Positions 6,605 to 15,165 of a DNA stretch of 21,251 nt are shown one piece after another. A program made the position numbers and the translations under genes. The stretch is from Bacillota bacterium. Lineage in GTDB: Bacteria > Bacillota > Clostridia > Christensenellales > Aristaeellaceae. Position 1 is the first letter of the stretch. Every line of letters begins with the position of its first letter. The DNA is taken from the NCBI GenBank assembly GCA_023395615.1, contig JAEWYP010000020.1, positions 1 to 21,251 of the forward strand, written 5' to 3'. Below the pieces are notes generated by a model. That model had not been told where the DNA came from. It did not search any database and saw only the letters and a program-made list of their open reading frames with translations.

Positions 6605-7905
6605 GCTACGATGTAAATACGGCGATTATTCTGTTGCTCGGTTCCTTTTTTCTGCTGATTATCATGAAGCTGCCGGTGATCTTCGCCATGTGCGCTTCCA
6701 CCATCCTCACCATGCTGTACACGGGCACCAACCTGATGACCATGATGCAGCGCATGGCTTCCTCCATCAACAGCTTCAGCCTTCTGGCCATCCCGTTTTT
6801 CCTGCTGGCAGGCGAAATCATGGGGGCCGGGGGCGTAAGCGACCAGCTGGTTGCCCTGTCTAACGCTCTGGTCGGCCGCTTCCGCGGCGGTCTGGGCCAC
6901 GTAAACGTGCTGGCTTCCATGCTGTTCGGCGGCATGAGCGGTTCCTCCGCGGCGGATATTTCCTCCCTGGGGCCGCTGGAAATGCAGCTAATGAACGGCG
7001 CGGGGTACGACCCGGACTACTCCTGCGCGCTGACCGTAACATCCAGCTGCCAGGGCGTACTGATCCCCCCGAGCCACAACATGATTATCTACTCCATGGC
7101 GGTGGGCGGCGTATCGGTCGGCGGCCTGTTTATGGGCGGCATGATCCCGGGCATTATGCTGGGGCTGCTGCTGATGGTCGCCAACGGCATTATCTCCGCG
7201 CGGCGCGGCTATCCCATCGGGGATAAGGTGCCTTTCCTGCAAACCCTGAAAATCATGGGGCAAAGCATCCCGGCGATCCTTACGGTGCTCATCATTCTGT
7301 GCGGCGTGGCGTTCGGCTTCTTCACTGCCACCGAGTCCGCCGCCGTGGCCTGCCTGTGGGCGTTTTTTACCTCCACGGTCCTGTACCGGAAGCTGAAAAT
7401 GCGCGATGTGCCCTATCTGCTGTTTAACGTGCTCAAAAGCCTCGCGGTCGTGTTCGGGCTGATCGCCTCGGCGGGGGCGTTCGCCTATATGGTGTCGAAG
7501 CTGAACATTCCCACGCTGTTCGCCTCGTCGCTGATGGGCCTGTCCGATAATAAGTACGTGATCCTGCTGCTGATCAACCTGATGCTGTTGGTGCTGGGCT
7601 GCATTATGGACATGGCTCCACTGATCCTGATTTGCTCGCCGATCCTGCTGCCGGTCTGCCTGAGCATCGGCATGAACAGCATCCAGTTCGGCATCATGCT
7701 GATCTTCAACCTCGCCATCGGGCTGTGCACCCCGCCGGTCGGCAACGCGCTGTTCATCGGCTGCGCGGTAGGCAAACGCCGCCTGGAAGACGTGGTAAAG
7801 CAGATGCTGCCGCTCTACGGCGTAATGCTTGCCGGCCTGATGCTGGTAACCTACGTGCCGTTTATTACCTCCTGGCTGCCCACGCTGCTGGGATACCTGA
7901 ATTGA
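6601..7905 (+). CDS. dctM: TRAP transporter large permease, DctM family
   Basis: 434-residue membrane protein of usual DctM length, forming the sodium-coupled translocation channel. Landmarks include LLAIPFFLLAGEIMGAGG, the signature HVNVLASMLFGGMSGSSAAD with SLGPLEMQLM, and the second-half counterpart DMAPLILICSPILLPVCLSIG followed by GLCTPPVGNALFIG. About twelve hydrophobic segments are visible. It begins in the ATGA overlap with dctQ, with GGAGG at 6586-6590. It is followed 37 bases later by the dehydrogenase gene, consistent with one operon. Confidence 0.93.
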   Translation: MSYDVNTAIILLLGSFFLLIIMKLPVIFAMCASTILTMLYTGTNLMTMMQRMASSINSFSLLAIPFFLLAGEIMGAGGVSDQLVALSNALVGRFRGGLGHVNVLASMLFGGMSGSSAADISSLGPLEMQLMNGAGYDPDYSCALTVTSSCQGVLIPPSHNMIIYSMAVGGVSVGGLFMGGMIPGIMLGLLLMVANGIISARRGYPIGDKVPFLQTLKIMGQSIPAILTVLIILCGVAFGFFTATESAAVACLWAFFTSTVLYRKLKMRDVPYLLFNVLKSLAVVFGLIASAGAFAYMVSKLNIPTLFASSLMGLSDNKYVILLLINLMLLVLGCIMDMAPLILICSPILLPVCLSIGMNSIQFGIMLIFNLAIGLCTPPVGNALFIGCAVGKRRLEDVVKQMLPLYGVMLAGLMLVTYVPFITSWLPTLLGYLN

Positions 7906-7942
7906 TAGGCCGCAACGCAACCGATAAGGAGTGTAATAAACG

Positions 7943-9556
7943 ATGCAACTGACCTTAACCGGCCTTAACGATCCTGCCTCCTGGGAGGCGGCGGATATCC
8001 GGCTGCCCGGGTTTTCCATCCCCGCCATGCGCGCCGCCACGGCCAGCCGGCCGGAATGGGTGCATTTCGGGGCGGGCAATATCTTCCGTGGTTTTATCGC
8101 CATGCTTTCGCAGCGTCTGCTGGAAATGGGCGCATGTACTACCGGCGTGATTGCGGCGGAGACCTTCGACTTTGATATTATCCGCAAGATTTACGCGCCG
8201 CACGACCTGCTGTCGCTGGTAGCCGGCCTGCACGCCGACGGCGCCGTGGACTGCACGGTGCTGGCTGCTGTCGCCGAGGCGCTGGCGACCGACGAACCGG
8301 GTCAGCTGGCCCGCCTGTACGACCTGTTTGCTTCGTCCACGCTGCATATGGCCAGCTACACCATCACCGAAAAAGGCTACGCCGTTACGGACCTCTCCGG
8401 CCAATTCCTCCCGCTGGTGCGGGACGACCTGACGAACGGCCCCGGCAAGGCGCGCCATGCCATGAGCCTGACCACGGCGCTGCTGTTACGCCGCTATCAG
8501 GCGGGGGCATATCCCATCGCGATGGTCAGCATGGACAACTGCTCCCATAATGGCGAAAAACTGCAATCAGCGGTGTTGGCCATAGCGCGCGGCTGGGTGG
8601 AAAACGGTTTTGCGGAACCTGGCTTTCTGGATTATGTAAGCGATCCCGCCCGTGTCTCCTTTCCGTGGAGCATGATTGATAAAATTACCCCACGCCCCGC
8701 CGAAGAAGTGCAAAAGAAACTGGAACATCTGGGCGTAACGGGGATCGACCCGCTGATTACCGCACGCGGCACCTACATCGCCCCGTTTGTGAACGCGGAA
8801 ATCCCGCAGTATCTGGTGATCGAGGACGCGTTTCCCGCCGGCAGGCCGCCGCTGGAAAAGGCCGGCGTCTCCTTTACCACCCGCGATACCGTAAACGCGG
8901 TGGAACGCATGAAGGTGACTACCTGCTTAAATCCCCTGCACACGGCGCTGGCCGTATTCGGCTGTCTGCTGTCCTACCATTCAATCGCCGCCGAGATGCG
9001 CGACCCGGAGCTTTCCGCGCTGGTCACGCGCATCGGCTACGACGAAAGCCTGCCGGTCGTAACCGATCCCGGCATCCTGAATCCGCGGGATTTTCTGAAC
9101 GAGGTGCTGACCCAGCGCTTCCCCAATCCCTTTATTCCGGATACGCCCCAGCGCATCGCCACCGATACGTCGCAAAAGATACCCATCCGGTTTGGCGAAA
9201 CCATCAAAGCCTACGCGGCCTCGCCAACGCTTTCGACCGCGAGTCTCACCCTGATCCCGCTTACGCTGGCAGGGTGGCTCAGGTACCTGCTGGGGGTGGA
9301 CGACGAGCTGCGCCCCTTTGAGCGTTCCGGCGACCCGATGCTTGCGACCCTGACCCAACAACTGAGCGGCATCACCGTCGGGCAGCCGGAGACTGCGCAG
9401 GGTAAACTGAAACCGATGCTTGAAAACGAAGGGCTGTTCGGCGTCAACCTGTATACGGTCGGGCTGGGCGATAAAGTGGAAACCCTGTTCCGGGAGCTGA
9501 TCGCGGGCCGGGGCGCGGTGCGCGCAACGCTTGCGAAATATCTGCGCAAGCCTTGA
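7943..9556 (+). CDS. uxuB: Mannitol dehydrogenase-family oxidoreductase, probable fructuronate reductase
   Basis: 537-residue NAD-dependent polyol/uronate dehydrogenase. By context it would reduce D-fructuronate to D-mannonate, the step after UxaC. The N-terminal nucleotide-binding motif is WVHFGAGNIFRGF (39-51). VSMDNCSHNGEKL (195-207) matches the family DN..NG signature, and MKVTTCLNPLHTAL (323-336) corresponds to the catalytic Lys-Asn-His cluster. Spacing there is K-x5-N-x2-H, one residue longer than K-x4-N-x2-H in Pseudomonas mannitol 2-dehydrogenase. AAGGAG precedes the start. It lies 37 bases after dctM and 85 before uxaC. Tagaturonate reductase or another hexitol dehydrogenase are alternatives; the context favours fructuronate. 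Confidence 0.82.
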   Translation: MQLTLTGLNDPASWEAADIRLPGFSIPAMRAATASRPEWVHFGAGNIFRGFIAMLSQRLLEMGACTTGVIAAETFDFDIIRKIYAPHDLLSLVAGLHADGAVDCTVLAAVAEALATDEPGQLARLYDLFASSTLHMASYTITEKGYAVTDLSGQFLPLVRDDLTNGPGKARHAMSLTTALLLRRYQAGAYPIAMVSMDNCSHNGEKLQSAVLAIARGWVENGFAEPGFLDYVSDPARVSFPWSMIDKITPRPAEEVQKKLEHLGVTGIDPLITARGTYIAPFVNAEIPQYLVIEDAFPAGRPPLEKAGVSFTTRDTVNAVERMKVTTCLNPLHTALAVFGCLLSYHSIAAEMRDPELSALVTRIGYDESLPVVTDPGILNPRDFLNEVLTQRFPNPFIPDTPQRIATDTSQKIPIRFGETIKAYAASPTLSTASLTLIPLTLAGWLRYLLGVDDELRPFERSGDPMLATLTQQLSGITVGQPETAQGKLKPMLENEGLFGVNLYTVGLGDKVETLFRELIAGRGAVRATLAKYLRKP

Positions 9557-9597
9557 CGGCGTCGCGGAAGAAACGATATCACAGGCATGTGCGCCGC

Positions 9598-9616
9598 CCG
9601 CGGGAACTGCCCGCGG
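9598..9616 (+). repeat. Intercistronic hairpin between the dehydrogenase gene and uxaC
   Basis: Perfect 7-base arms (CCGCGGG at 9598-9604 and CCCGCGG at 9610-9616) enclose loop AACTG, with no T-run. It ends about 10 bases before the uxaC ribosome binding site and could affect mRNA stability or processing. Confidence 0.5.
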
Positions 9617-9641
9617 CCTGCCACAGAAAAGGAGCATTGCC

Positions 9642-11042
9642 ATGAAACCCTTTATGGACGAAGATTTTCTGCTGACCACCGATACGGCCAGAACGCTGTA
9701 CCACCGGTACGCCGAACCGTGCCCGATTTTTGATTACCATTGCCATCTGTCCCCTGCGGACATCGCGGATAATCTGCGTTTCCGCAACGTGGGACAGCTG
9801 TTTCTGGGCGGCGACCACTACAAGTGGCGCGGCATGAGCGCATACGGGTACGACGATACCTTTATCCGCACTTCCGGGGATTACGAGCGCTTTATGGCCT
9901 ACGCCAAAGCCATGCCCGACATGATCGGCAACCCGCTTTACCACTGGACGCATCTGGAGCTAAAGCGCGTGTTCGGCATCACGGAGCCGCTTTGTGAGGC
10001 GACGGCCCAAAGCATATGGGATCGCGCCAACGCCCTGCTGGCGCAGGAGGATTACCGCGCCAAGCGCCTGATCGAACGTTTCCATGTCAAAGTGTTGTGC
10101 ACCACAGACGATCCCGCCGACACGCTGGCCGACCATGAACGCATTGCCGCCGACCCGGACTTTACCGTAAAGGTGCTGCCCGCTTTCCGGCCGGATGCCG
10201 CCCTGCAGTGCGACCAGCCCGGCTTCGCGGAGTATCTGCGCAGGCTTTCCGCCGCGGCCTGCCTGCCCGTACATACGCTGGACGAAGTGATCGCCGCGCT
10301 GGACGCGCGGGTGCAATACTTCCACAACCACGGCGCGCGTATCGCCGACCATGCTCTGGACCGTCTGCCCTTTGCCGAGGTGGATCGCCGCAAAGCGGAA
10401 AAAGCCTTCAAGCAGGGTTCGCAGGGCCAGCCGGTGGACGAGGACTGCGCCGAGCATTACCGCACCGCTGTCCTGCTGGGGCTGGCGCAAAGCTACCACC
10501 GCCGCGGCTGGGTACAGCAGTATCACATCGCCGCGCTTCGCAACGTAAACACTCGGGGTATGGCCGCGTTCGGCCCCAACACCGGGTATGACGCCATCGC
10601 GGACGAACCTTTCGCCGGCAAACTGGCTCGCCTTCTGGACGCGCAGGATCGCGAAGGTTACCTGCCCAAGACCATCCTGTACACGCTCAACCCGGCGTTT
10701 AACTATGCCTTGGCCGCCATCGCCGGTTCCTTCCAGGGCGGGGTGCCCGGCAAAGTGCAGTTCGGCACCGCCTGGTGGTTTGCCGATCAGCTGGAAGGGA
10801 TGCGCGAGCAGATCAAAACACTGTCGTCCGTGGGCCTGCTCAGCACCTTCGTGGGGATGCTGACCGATTCACGTTCCTTCGTAAGCTATCCCCGGCATGA
10901 GTATTTCCGCCGCCTGCTGTGCGAGCTGATCGGCGGCTGGGTGGAAAACGGCGAGTACCCCGACGACGAAGAAACCCTTGCCCGCATCATTCGCGGCATC
11001 TGCTTTGATAACGCGGTGCGCTATTTCGGCATCGAGCCGTAA
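9642..11042 (+). CDS. uxaC: Glucuronate (uronate) isomerase
   Basis: 466-residue enzyme of the UxaC family, isomerising D-glucuronate to D-fructuronate (and D-galacturonate to D-tagaturonate) in the cytoplasm. Family features include PIFDYHCHLSP with the metal-site HxH (His33, His35), the WRGMSAYG segment, a WVQQYHIAALRNVNTRGMA segment, GTAWWFADQLEGM, and SFVSYPRHEYFRRLLCELIG near the C-terminus. The length is typical. The ATG at 9642 is chosen over earlier in-frame starts because AAAAGGAG sits just upstream and the family begins at MKPFMDEDFLL. It is the last operon gene, with a strong terminator about 100 bases on. It identifies the operon as hexuronate catabolism. Confidence 0.96.
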   Translation: MKPFMDEDFLLTTDTARTLYHRYAEPCPIFDYHCHLSPADIADNLRFRNVGQLFLGGDHYKWRGMSAYGYDDTFIRTSGDYERFMAYAKAMPDMIGNPLYHWTHLELKRVFGITEPLCEATAQSIWDRANALLAQEDYRAKRLIERFHVKVLCTTDDPADTLADHERIAADPDFTVKVLPAFRPDAALQCDQPGFAEYLRRLSAAACLPVHTLDEVIAALDARVQYFHNHGARIADHALDRLPFAEVDRRKAEKAFKQGSQGQPVDEDCAEHYRTAVLLGLAQSYHRRGWVQQYHIAALRNVNTRGMAAFGPNTGYDAIADEPFAGKLARLLDAQDREGYLPKTILYTLNPAFNYALAAIAGSFQGGVPGKVQFGTAWWFADQLEGMREQIKTLSSVGLLSTFVGMLTDSRSFVSYPRHEYFRRLLCELIGGWVENGEYPDDEETLARIIRGICFDNAVRYFGIEP

Positions 11043-11139
11043 TGAAACGCGTGTAGACGAAGCTGTTTACTGCCATCCTCGCGGGTTAACCCAAAGTAAC
11101 ACCGATCAGGTAACCTGCCTGCATTTACCCGCGCACAAG

Positions 11140-11173
11140 AAAAACTCTCCGCTGTATTGGGCGGAGAGTTTTT
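11140..11173 (+). terminator. Bidirectional terminator after uxaC
   Basis: Perfect 13-base arms (AAAAACTCTCCGC at 11140-11152 and its complement at 11161-11173) enclose an 8-base loop. The A-run on one side and T-run on the other make it a terminator for both strands, between the uxaC operon (+) and the convergent hydrolase gene (-). Confidence 0.9.
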
Positions 11174-11291
11174 CGCGTTACGGCGATCTTCCGTTACGCG
11201 GGGCTTTCGCCGCTTTCGCGTCGCAAGCCCCGTTTGAGCGTGTTCTCCGAAGTAAATCCTGCCTCTTCCCGGTAGGCGCGTTCCTTTTGGC

Positions 11292-12425
11292 TCACCGGTT
11301 TTGCAGATTTTGCGAGAACAACCAGTCGATCATTTCCTGATTATTCACCGCCGGGAACCAGCCCCAGTGCAGGCTGGAACCGGACAGCTGATACTGCGCC
11401 ATTTCTTCCGTGGTCCATTCCGTATAGTGGAAATTGGGATTGTTCGCCACCTGATACGGAATGTGGTAGGTTTCCATTTCCACGTCTCCACCCGTCGGAT
11501 CGCCCTTGGCTACGACGCTCCACAGCGGCAGGTGCGCTTTGGCGATCACATCCCAGCCAACGCCATTCCAATCGGCACCGGTAGCCGGATTGGGATCATA
11601 TGCGTGCCAGTACAGGCAATGGATCGAACCGGCCACAAAGTCCACGTTGTAAGTATCAAACCACAGCGTTGCCTGATACGCGGAAAAACCTACCGCGTAT
11701 ACACGGTTCGGATCCACAAGACCGTCGGCAATCAGTTTGTCCGCCATGGCGCGCACATCGTCCAACTCTGTTTTGTCCCAAGTGCCTTCTGCGGGAATCT
11801 GGGGAACGAGCACCACGCAGGGATGTTTCGCCTGATAGGAAGGTTCCGCCCAGCATACCGCGCCGCGGTAGTTGACCAGCGGCAGATACGTATCGTCGCC
11901 GCGCTCGCCCGCGCCGTGGAACCAAATGATCAGCGGGAGCTTCTCGGTGGTGGAAGGTTCAAAGATGCGGTAGTTCGCCGCGCTCGTCTTTACCACCTTA
12001 AACTCGTCCACCACGGCGGTGGTGAAGGAGGTAACGTTGTCGATGGTGAAGCTGAACAGCATTTGGCCGTCCTTTACGCAGCTGACGATAAAGCCCTTTT
12101 TGTAAAGGAAGGGATCCACTTTGATCGTCATAAACCCGTTCATCGTGGAAACCGACTTTACACCGTCGGCGTAAATAGGGAACGTAGGATGCACATAATT
12201 ATTTTCGATGAAAATGTTGTCCGTGCCGATACCGGCGGCGTCAAAGCCGTCCGCCAGTTGTACCGTAAAGGAATCCACAACCTGCCCCAGGTCTTCCACA
12301 TGCGTCGCGGCCGTTACCCCAACAATGGGAGAAGCGGCAGTCGTTGCGGCGGACTCCGCAAGGGCAGGAATCACGCTGGTCAGCATCGCCAGCACCATTA
12401 GGAACACTAGCAGTTTACGTTTCAA
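11292..12425 (-). CDS. Secreted alpha/beta-hydrolase (peptidase/esterase-like)
   Basis: 377-residue secreted protein. Residues 1-23 are a signal peptide (MKRKLLVFLM, ending PALA-E). Residues 30-145 form an uncatalytic N-terminal region, and residues 150-375 an alpha/beta-hydrolase domain resembling poly-hydroxybutyrate depolymerase or feruloyl-esterase-like peptidases. An oxyanion segment IIWFHGAGERGDD lies at 166-178. The nucleophile elbow is AVGFSAYQA with Ser248, but the usual GxSxG ends in Tyr. A likely acid is Asp309 (KGDPTGG) and a likely His is His353 (SSLHWGW). Translation begins at a TTG with GGGAGAG 9 bases upstream. The substrate is unknown; polysaccharide-linked esters would fit the nearby uronate catabolism, but the gene is on the opposite strand. 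Confidence 0.83.
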   Translation of the reverse strand: MKRKLLVFLMVLAMLTSVIPALAESAATTAASPIVGVTAATHVEDLGQVVDSFTVQLADGFDAAGIGTDNIFIENNYVHPTFPIYADGVKSVSTMNGFMTIKVDPFLYKKGFIVSCVKDGQMLFSFTIDNVTSFTTAVVDEFKVVKTSAANYRIFEPSTTEKLPLIIWFHGAGERGDDTYLPLVNYRGAVCWAEPSYQAKHPCVVLVPQIPAEGTWDKTELDDVRAMADKLIADGLVDPNRVYAVGFSAYQATLWFDTYNVDFVAGSIHCLYWHAYDPNPATGADWNGVGWDVIAKAHLPLWSVVAKGDPTGGDVEMETYHIPYQVANNPNFHYTEWTTEEMAQYQLSGSSLHWGWFPAVNNQEMIDWLFSQNLQNR

Positions 12426-12611
12426 AGCAGAATACTCTCCCTTTCAATTTATTCTTCATTTTCATTTTTCCTCACACCTTTGCCCTTAAAACTCCTCCCA
12501 TCGTAAATACGTCCATCGGTTCTTCATTTGTCAGGATATCGTTAACCTATCCTCTTGATTGCATTCTAGTTGCATTCGCAGGAGAATAAAATAGAACGAA
12601 TTCCTTTTTTG

Positions 12612-12634
12612 GTATAATATTTTACATATTATAC
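12612..12634. promoter_or_regulatory. Palindrome carrying TATAAT on both strands, upstream of the hydrolase gene
   Basis: Perfect 9-base arms (GTATAATAT at 12612-12620 and ATATTATAC at 12626-12634) enclose TTTAC. The minus-strand TATAAT (12633-12628) could drive the hydrolase gene with a leader of about 195 bases; no good -35 box is seen at standard spacing. The plus-strand TATAAT has no gene ahead of it. The 408-base gap 12426-12833 holds this site and the carboxypeptidase terminator, and otherwise nothing I can name. Confidence 0.45.
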
Positions 12635-12765
12635 ATTTGTTCTGTTCGGCCAACATGAACCGTGAGCCGGATGGGAGAAATTTTCCTCCTCCACAATCGA
12701 AAATTTACGAAAATTGAAAAATCCTTTGCTTTCAAGACGGATGGAAACCCGAGATATTTTACGAC

Positions 12766-12799
12766 AAAAACAGGCCCGCGCGTTTCAGCGGCGGGCCTG
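12766..12799 (-). terminator. Terminator of the carboxypeptidase gene
   Basis: Read on the minus strand, perfect 9-base arms CAGGCCCGC and GCGGGCCTG (12799-12791 and 12779-12771) with an 11-base loop are followed by TTTTTG. It lies about 35 bases after the carboxypeptidase stop. Confidence 0.85.
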
Positions 12800-12833
12800 C
12801 GAACAGAAGGGTGGCTACGGAAGCGTTATTCCG

Positions 12834-14117
12834 TTATTTCGTCATCTCTTGTATGTACTCTTCCAGGCACCAGTCGTGATCTCTCATCACGGTGGAATGC
12901 TGCACGCCCACATAGCGGATATGCCAGCACTCCGCCACAAAACCGGTAATTTTCTCCTTGCCCTCCTGATAGCGGATAACGAAGCCGTAATCCCAGCAAT
13001 GCTTTTGCAGCCAGATTTGCTGCTTGGTGCCCTTGAAAATGGTATTGGCCACGGTAATGTCAAACGCAAGACCTGTGTGGTGCTCGCTGGTGCCGGGGTC
13101 GGCCACGGTCAGCTTGGTGGCGGCAACGGCGTCGGCCTTGCTTTTACCCTGCGCCATGTAATCGTCCACCTGTTTTTGAAACAGCTGCTGCTGGTAGGCG
13201 TAGCTGCGGTAGCCCGCGCTGATCTGCCAGCCGGTGATACCGTCCGCCTTGGCGGCCTCAAACATGGTTTGCAGCGCAGCGGCCGCGTCGCGGTTGCCCT
13301 GGATGTCGCTGCCTTTTACGTAGACCAGGCTGGACGGTAAAACGTTGCGCAGGTCCACCAGGTCCTGCGGCCGGTAATCTTCCGTGATGGGATGATCTTT
13401 ATTCACCAGTATCGGCAGGCTGGCCGGGTCCGGCGTGGGGGTAACGGATACCGTCGGCGCGTCCGAGGCGAACACCGCCGCAAGCGTCGCGCCACCACTA
13501 ACCCCGTCCACATCCAGCCCGTTCTGGCTCTGGAACAGGCGCACAGCCTCCTGCGTGCCGCCGCCAAAATCCCCGTCCACGTTGCCGTTATAATACCCCA
13601 GGTCCTTCAGGCGCTGTTGCAGGGCGCGCACCGCGTCGCCCTTGTCCCCTTTGCTAAGCATGGATGGCGTGGGGGAGGGCGTAGGCGTGGGGATATAGGT
13701 TTCCGCCGCGTCGCTGTAAAGGGCGTTCAGCGTTTCCGTGCCCGCCAGCCCGTCCGCGGTCAGCCCGTGCTGGCTCTGGAACAGTTTGACTGCGGTCGCG
13801 GTGCCCTGCCCGTATTGCCCGTCCAGCGCGCCGGAATAAAAGCCCAGCGCCTGCAGGCGGGTTTGCAGTTTGGTTACCGCATCGCCGGATGAACCGGCGG
13901 AGAGCACCATTGGCGTTGGGCTGGGTGTGTTGGCCGGGTCGACAGTCACCTGCAAAACGCTGGCGACCACCGCGGTCGGGGTGGGCGTAGCGTCCCGCTC
14001 GATCGTATAGGCGTTATACGCGTCGATCGTTTTGGGCAACAGCAGCAACACACCCACGCAGCAACCCGCGAGGGCAACCCATAGTACAAGGGTGAAAACC
14101 GTGGGCTTTTTTCGCAT
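12834..14117 (-). CDS. VanY-type D-Ala-D-Ala carboxypeptidase with two peptidoglycan-binding domains
   Basis: 427-residue envelope enzyme predicted to trim the terminal D-Ala of peptidoglycan peptides. A hydrophobic segment (about 7-28) anchors it. Two peptidoglycan-binding repeats follow at about 75-134 (LQTRLQALGFYSGALDGQYG) and 156-215 (LQQRLKDLGYYNGNVDGDFG). They are joined by short Thr/Pro/Ser linkers (TPTPT, TPSPTP, TPTPSPTPS). The C-terminal part (about 240-420) is M15/VanY, with zinc motif SEHHTGLAFD (344-353: His346, Asp353) and ECWHIRYVG (His399). AGGAGG lies 4 bases before the ATG. It is downstream of the nucleotidyltransferase gene by 47 bases, so co-transcription is likely. No VanS/R or ligase genes are nearby, so cell-wall maturation rather than glycopeptide resistance is the better reading. 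Confidence 0.93.
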   Translation of the reverse strand: MRKKPTVFTLVLWVALAGCCVGVLLLLPKTIDAYNAYTIERDATPTPTAVVASVLQVTVDPANTPSPTPMVLSAGSSGDAVTKLQTRLQALGFYSGALDGQYGQGTATAVKLFQSQHGLTADGLAGTETLNALYSDAAETYIPTPTPSPTPSMLSKGDKGDAVRALQQRLKDLGYYNGNVDGDFGGGTQEAVRLFQSQNGLDVDGVSGGATLAAVFASDAPTVSVTPTPDPASLPILVNKDHPITEDYRPQDLVDLRNVLPSSLVYVKGSDIQGNRDAAAALQTMFEAAKADGITGWQISAGYRSYAYQQQLFQKQVDDYMAQGKSKADAVAATKLTVADPGTSEHHTGLAFDITVANTIFKGTKQQIWLQKHCWDYGFVIRYQEGKEKITGFVAECWHIRYVGVQHSTVMRDHDWCLEEYIQEMTK

Positions 14118-14164
14118 ACGTCCTCCTGGGGCTGTGGGGGAAGATCAATCGGCTCGCGCGGCTG

Positions 14165-15097
14165 TTACGCCCTCCACAGGGGGCGGGGGTACAGCCCGGC
14201 TTCGGTCATGCGACGCAGCGCGTCCACCACCACGGGGCGATCTTCCTTGTAGGTAACGCCGTACCAGCGGTCCGGTGTAGCGGCCACCGTAACCCGCGCG
14301 CGGTGGGCGCGCAACAGCCCGTCCACCACAAACGGCAGAAAAAACTCCGCCTTCTCGGGGTTTTCGGCGAGCACCCGATCCAGAAACGCGGGGAACGCCT
14401 CGCGCAGACGTTCCATCATCGCGGGGGGGAACCCCCACATGTTCATGCTGACGATCGCATCCGGAGACAGGCGGGTATAGGTCTGCAAATCCTCGCTCAT
14501 CAGCGGGCCGTCCACGCTGGGGATGATGTGCGTACGCTCCCGGATGTCTGCCAGCGTCCCGTCCTCCGCCACGTCGCAAACGCCGCGGGCCACATAGCCG
14601 GTATCGCTTAATGTATTACTGAGGCGATACCCCACCATGGAAAAATCTCCGTCGTCCTTTAGCGTCGCAAGGTGTTCGTACGCCAGCCGGAACGCCGTGG
14701 CGCCATAATAGTCGTCTGCATTAATAACGCAAAAAGGCGCGTCAATCTTCCCGGCGGCGGAAAGTACCGCGTGCCCCGTACCCCACGGCTTCTTGCGCCC
14801 GGCGGGCACGGCGTACCCTGCGGGCAGGTCGTTCAGCTCTTGATAGGCGTATGAAATCGGCATTTTTACGCGCGAACCCAGCAACTCCCGAAAATCCGCC
14901 TCGTTCTCCCGCTTAATCACCAGCACCGCCCGCCCGAAACCGGCGCGCTGCGCGTCAAAAAGAGAATAGTCCAGAATAAATTCCCCATCCGGGCCCACAG
15001 GGTCCATCTGTTTCAGGCCTCCATAACGGCTACCCATCCCCGCGGCCATAATCAACAGAATCGGTTTCTCAGCCAAGTCCGGTCCCTCCGTTTTCAT
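14165..15097 (-). CDS. Sugar-phosphate nucleotidyltransferase-like protein
   Basis: 310-residue cytoplasmic protein of the GT-A nucleotidyltransferase fold, which couples NTP and a sugar phosphate to make an activated sugar. The nucleotide-binding signature LLIMAAGMGSRYGGLKQ occupies residues 14-30. PWGTGHAVL (104-112) and the metal-binding segment INADDYYG (125-132) follow, then MVGYRLSNTLSDTGYVARGV. These fit the family closely, but the sugar and nucleotide specificity cannot be read from the sequence. The start at 15097 has only a weak GAAGG site, but no better start lies before the signature. A promoter is upstream and the carboxypeptidase gene downstream, suggesting an envelope role. Confidence 0.85.
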   Translation of the reverse strand: MKTEGPDLAEKPILLIMAAGMGSRYGGLKQMDPVGPDGEFILDYSLFDAQRAGFGRAVLVIKRENEADFRELLGSRVKMPISYAYQELNDLPAGYAVPAGRKKPWGTGHAVLSAAGKIDAPFCVINADDYYGATAFRLAYEHLATLKDDGDFSMVGYRLSNTLSDTGYVARGVCDVAEDGTLADIRERTHIIPSVDGPLMSEDLQTYTRLSPDAIVSMNMWGFPPAMMERLREAFPAFLDRVLAENPEKAEFFLPFVVDGLLRAHRARVTVAATPDRWYGVTYKEDRPVVVDALRRMTEAGLYPRPLWRA

Positions 15098-15135
15098 CGC
15101 AGCCTTCGATCCGGCACGGTTGCGGCATTGCGCTT

Positions 15136-15165
15136 ATTATACCATGCGCCGCGCCGGCGGGGCAA
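15136..15165 (-). promoter_or_regulatory. Promoter of the nucleotidyltransferase-carboxypeptidase operon
   Basis: On the minus strand, TTGCCC (15165-15160) and an extended TGGTATAAT with TATAAT at 15141-15136 are separated by 18 bases, about 40 bases before the start. The 451-base gap 15098-15548 holds this promoter, the divergent promoter at 15361-15389 and a long leader. Between them I see only a weak 6-bp hairpin (GAACCG/CGGTTC, near 15265-15284). Confidence 0.68.

Noticed and set aside
6988..8187. Open frame of 399 codons on the minus strand across dctM and the dehydrogenase start
   Set aside because: It runs antisense across two well-supported genes and their intergenic ribosome binding site; the composition is that of a shadow frame.
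11301..12401. Long open frame (366 codons) on the plus strand opposite the secreted hydrolase
   Set aside because: It is antisense to a gene with a signal peptide, hydrolase motifs and a ribosome binding site, and its translation is rich in His/Arg/Gly typical of shadow frames.
12834..14117. VanY-like gene as part of a glycopeptide-resistance cluster
   Set aside because: No vanHAX ligase/dehydrogenase/dipeptidase or VanRS genes are adjacent; the two peptidoglycan-binding domains fit a housekeeping wall enzyme.
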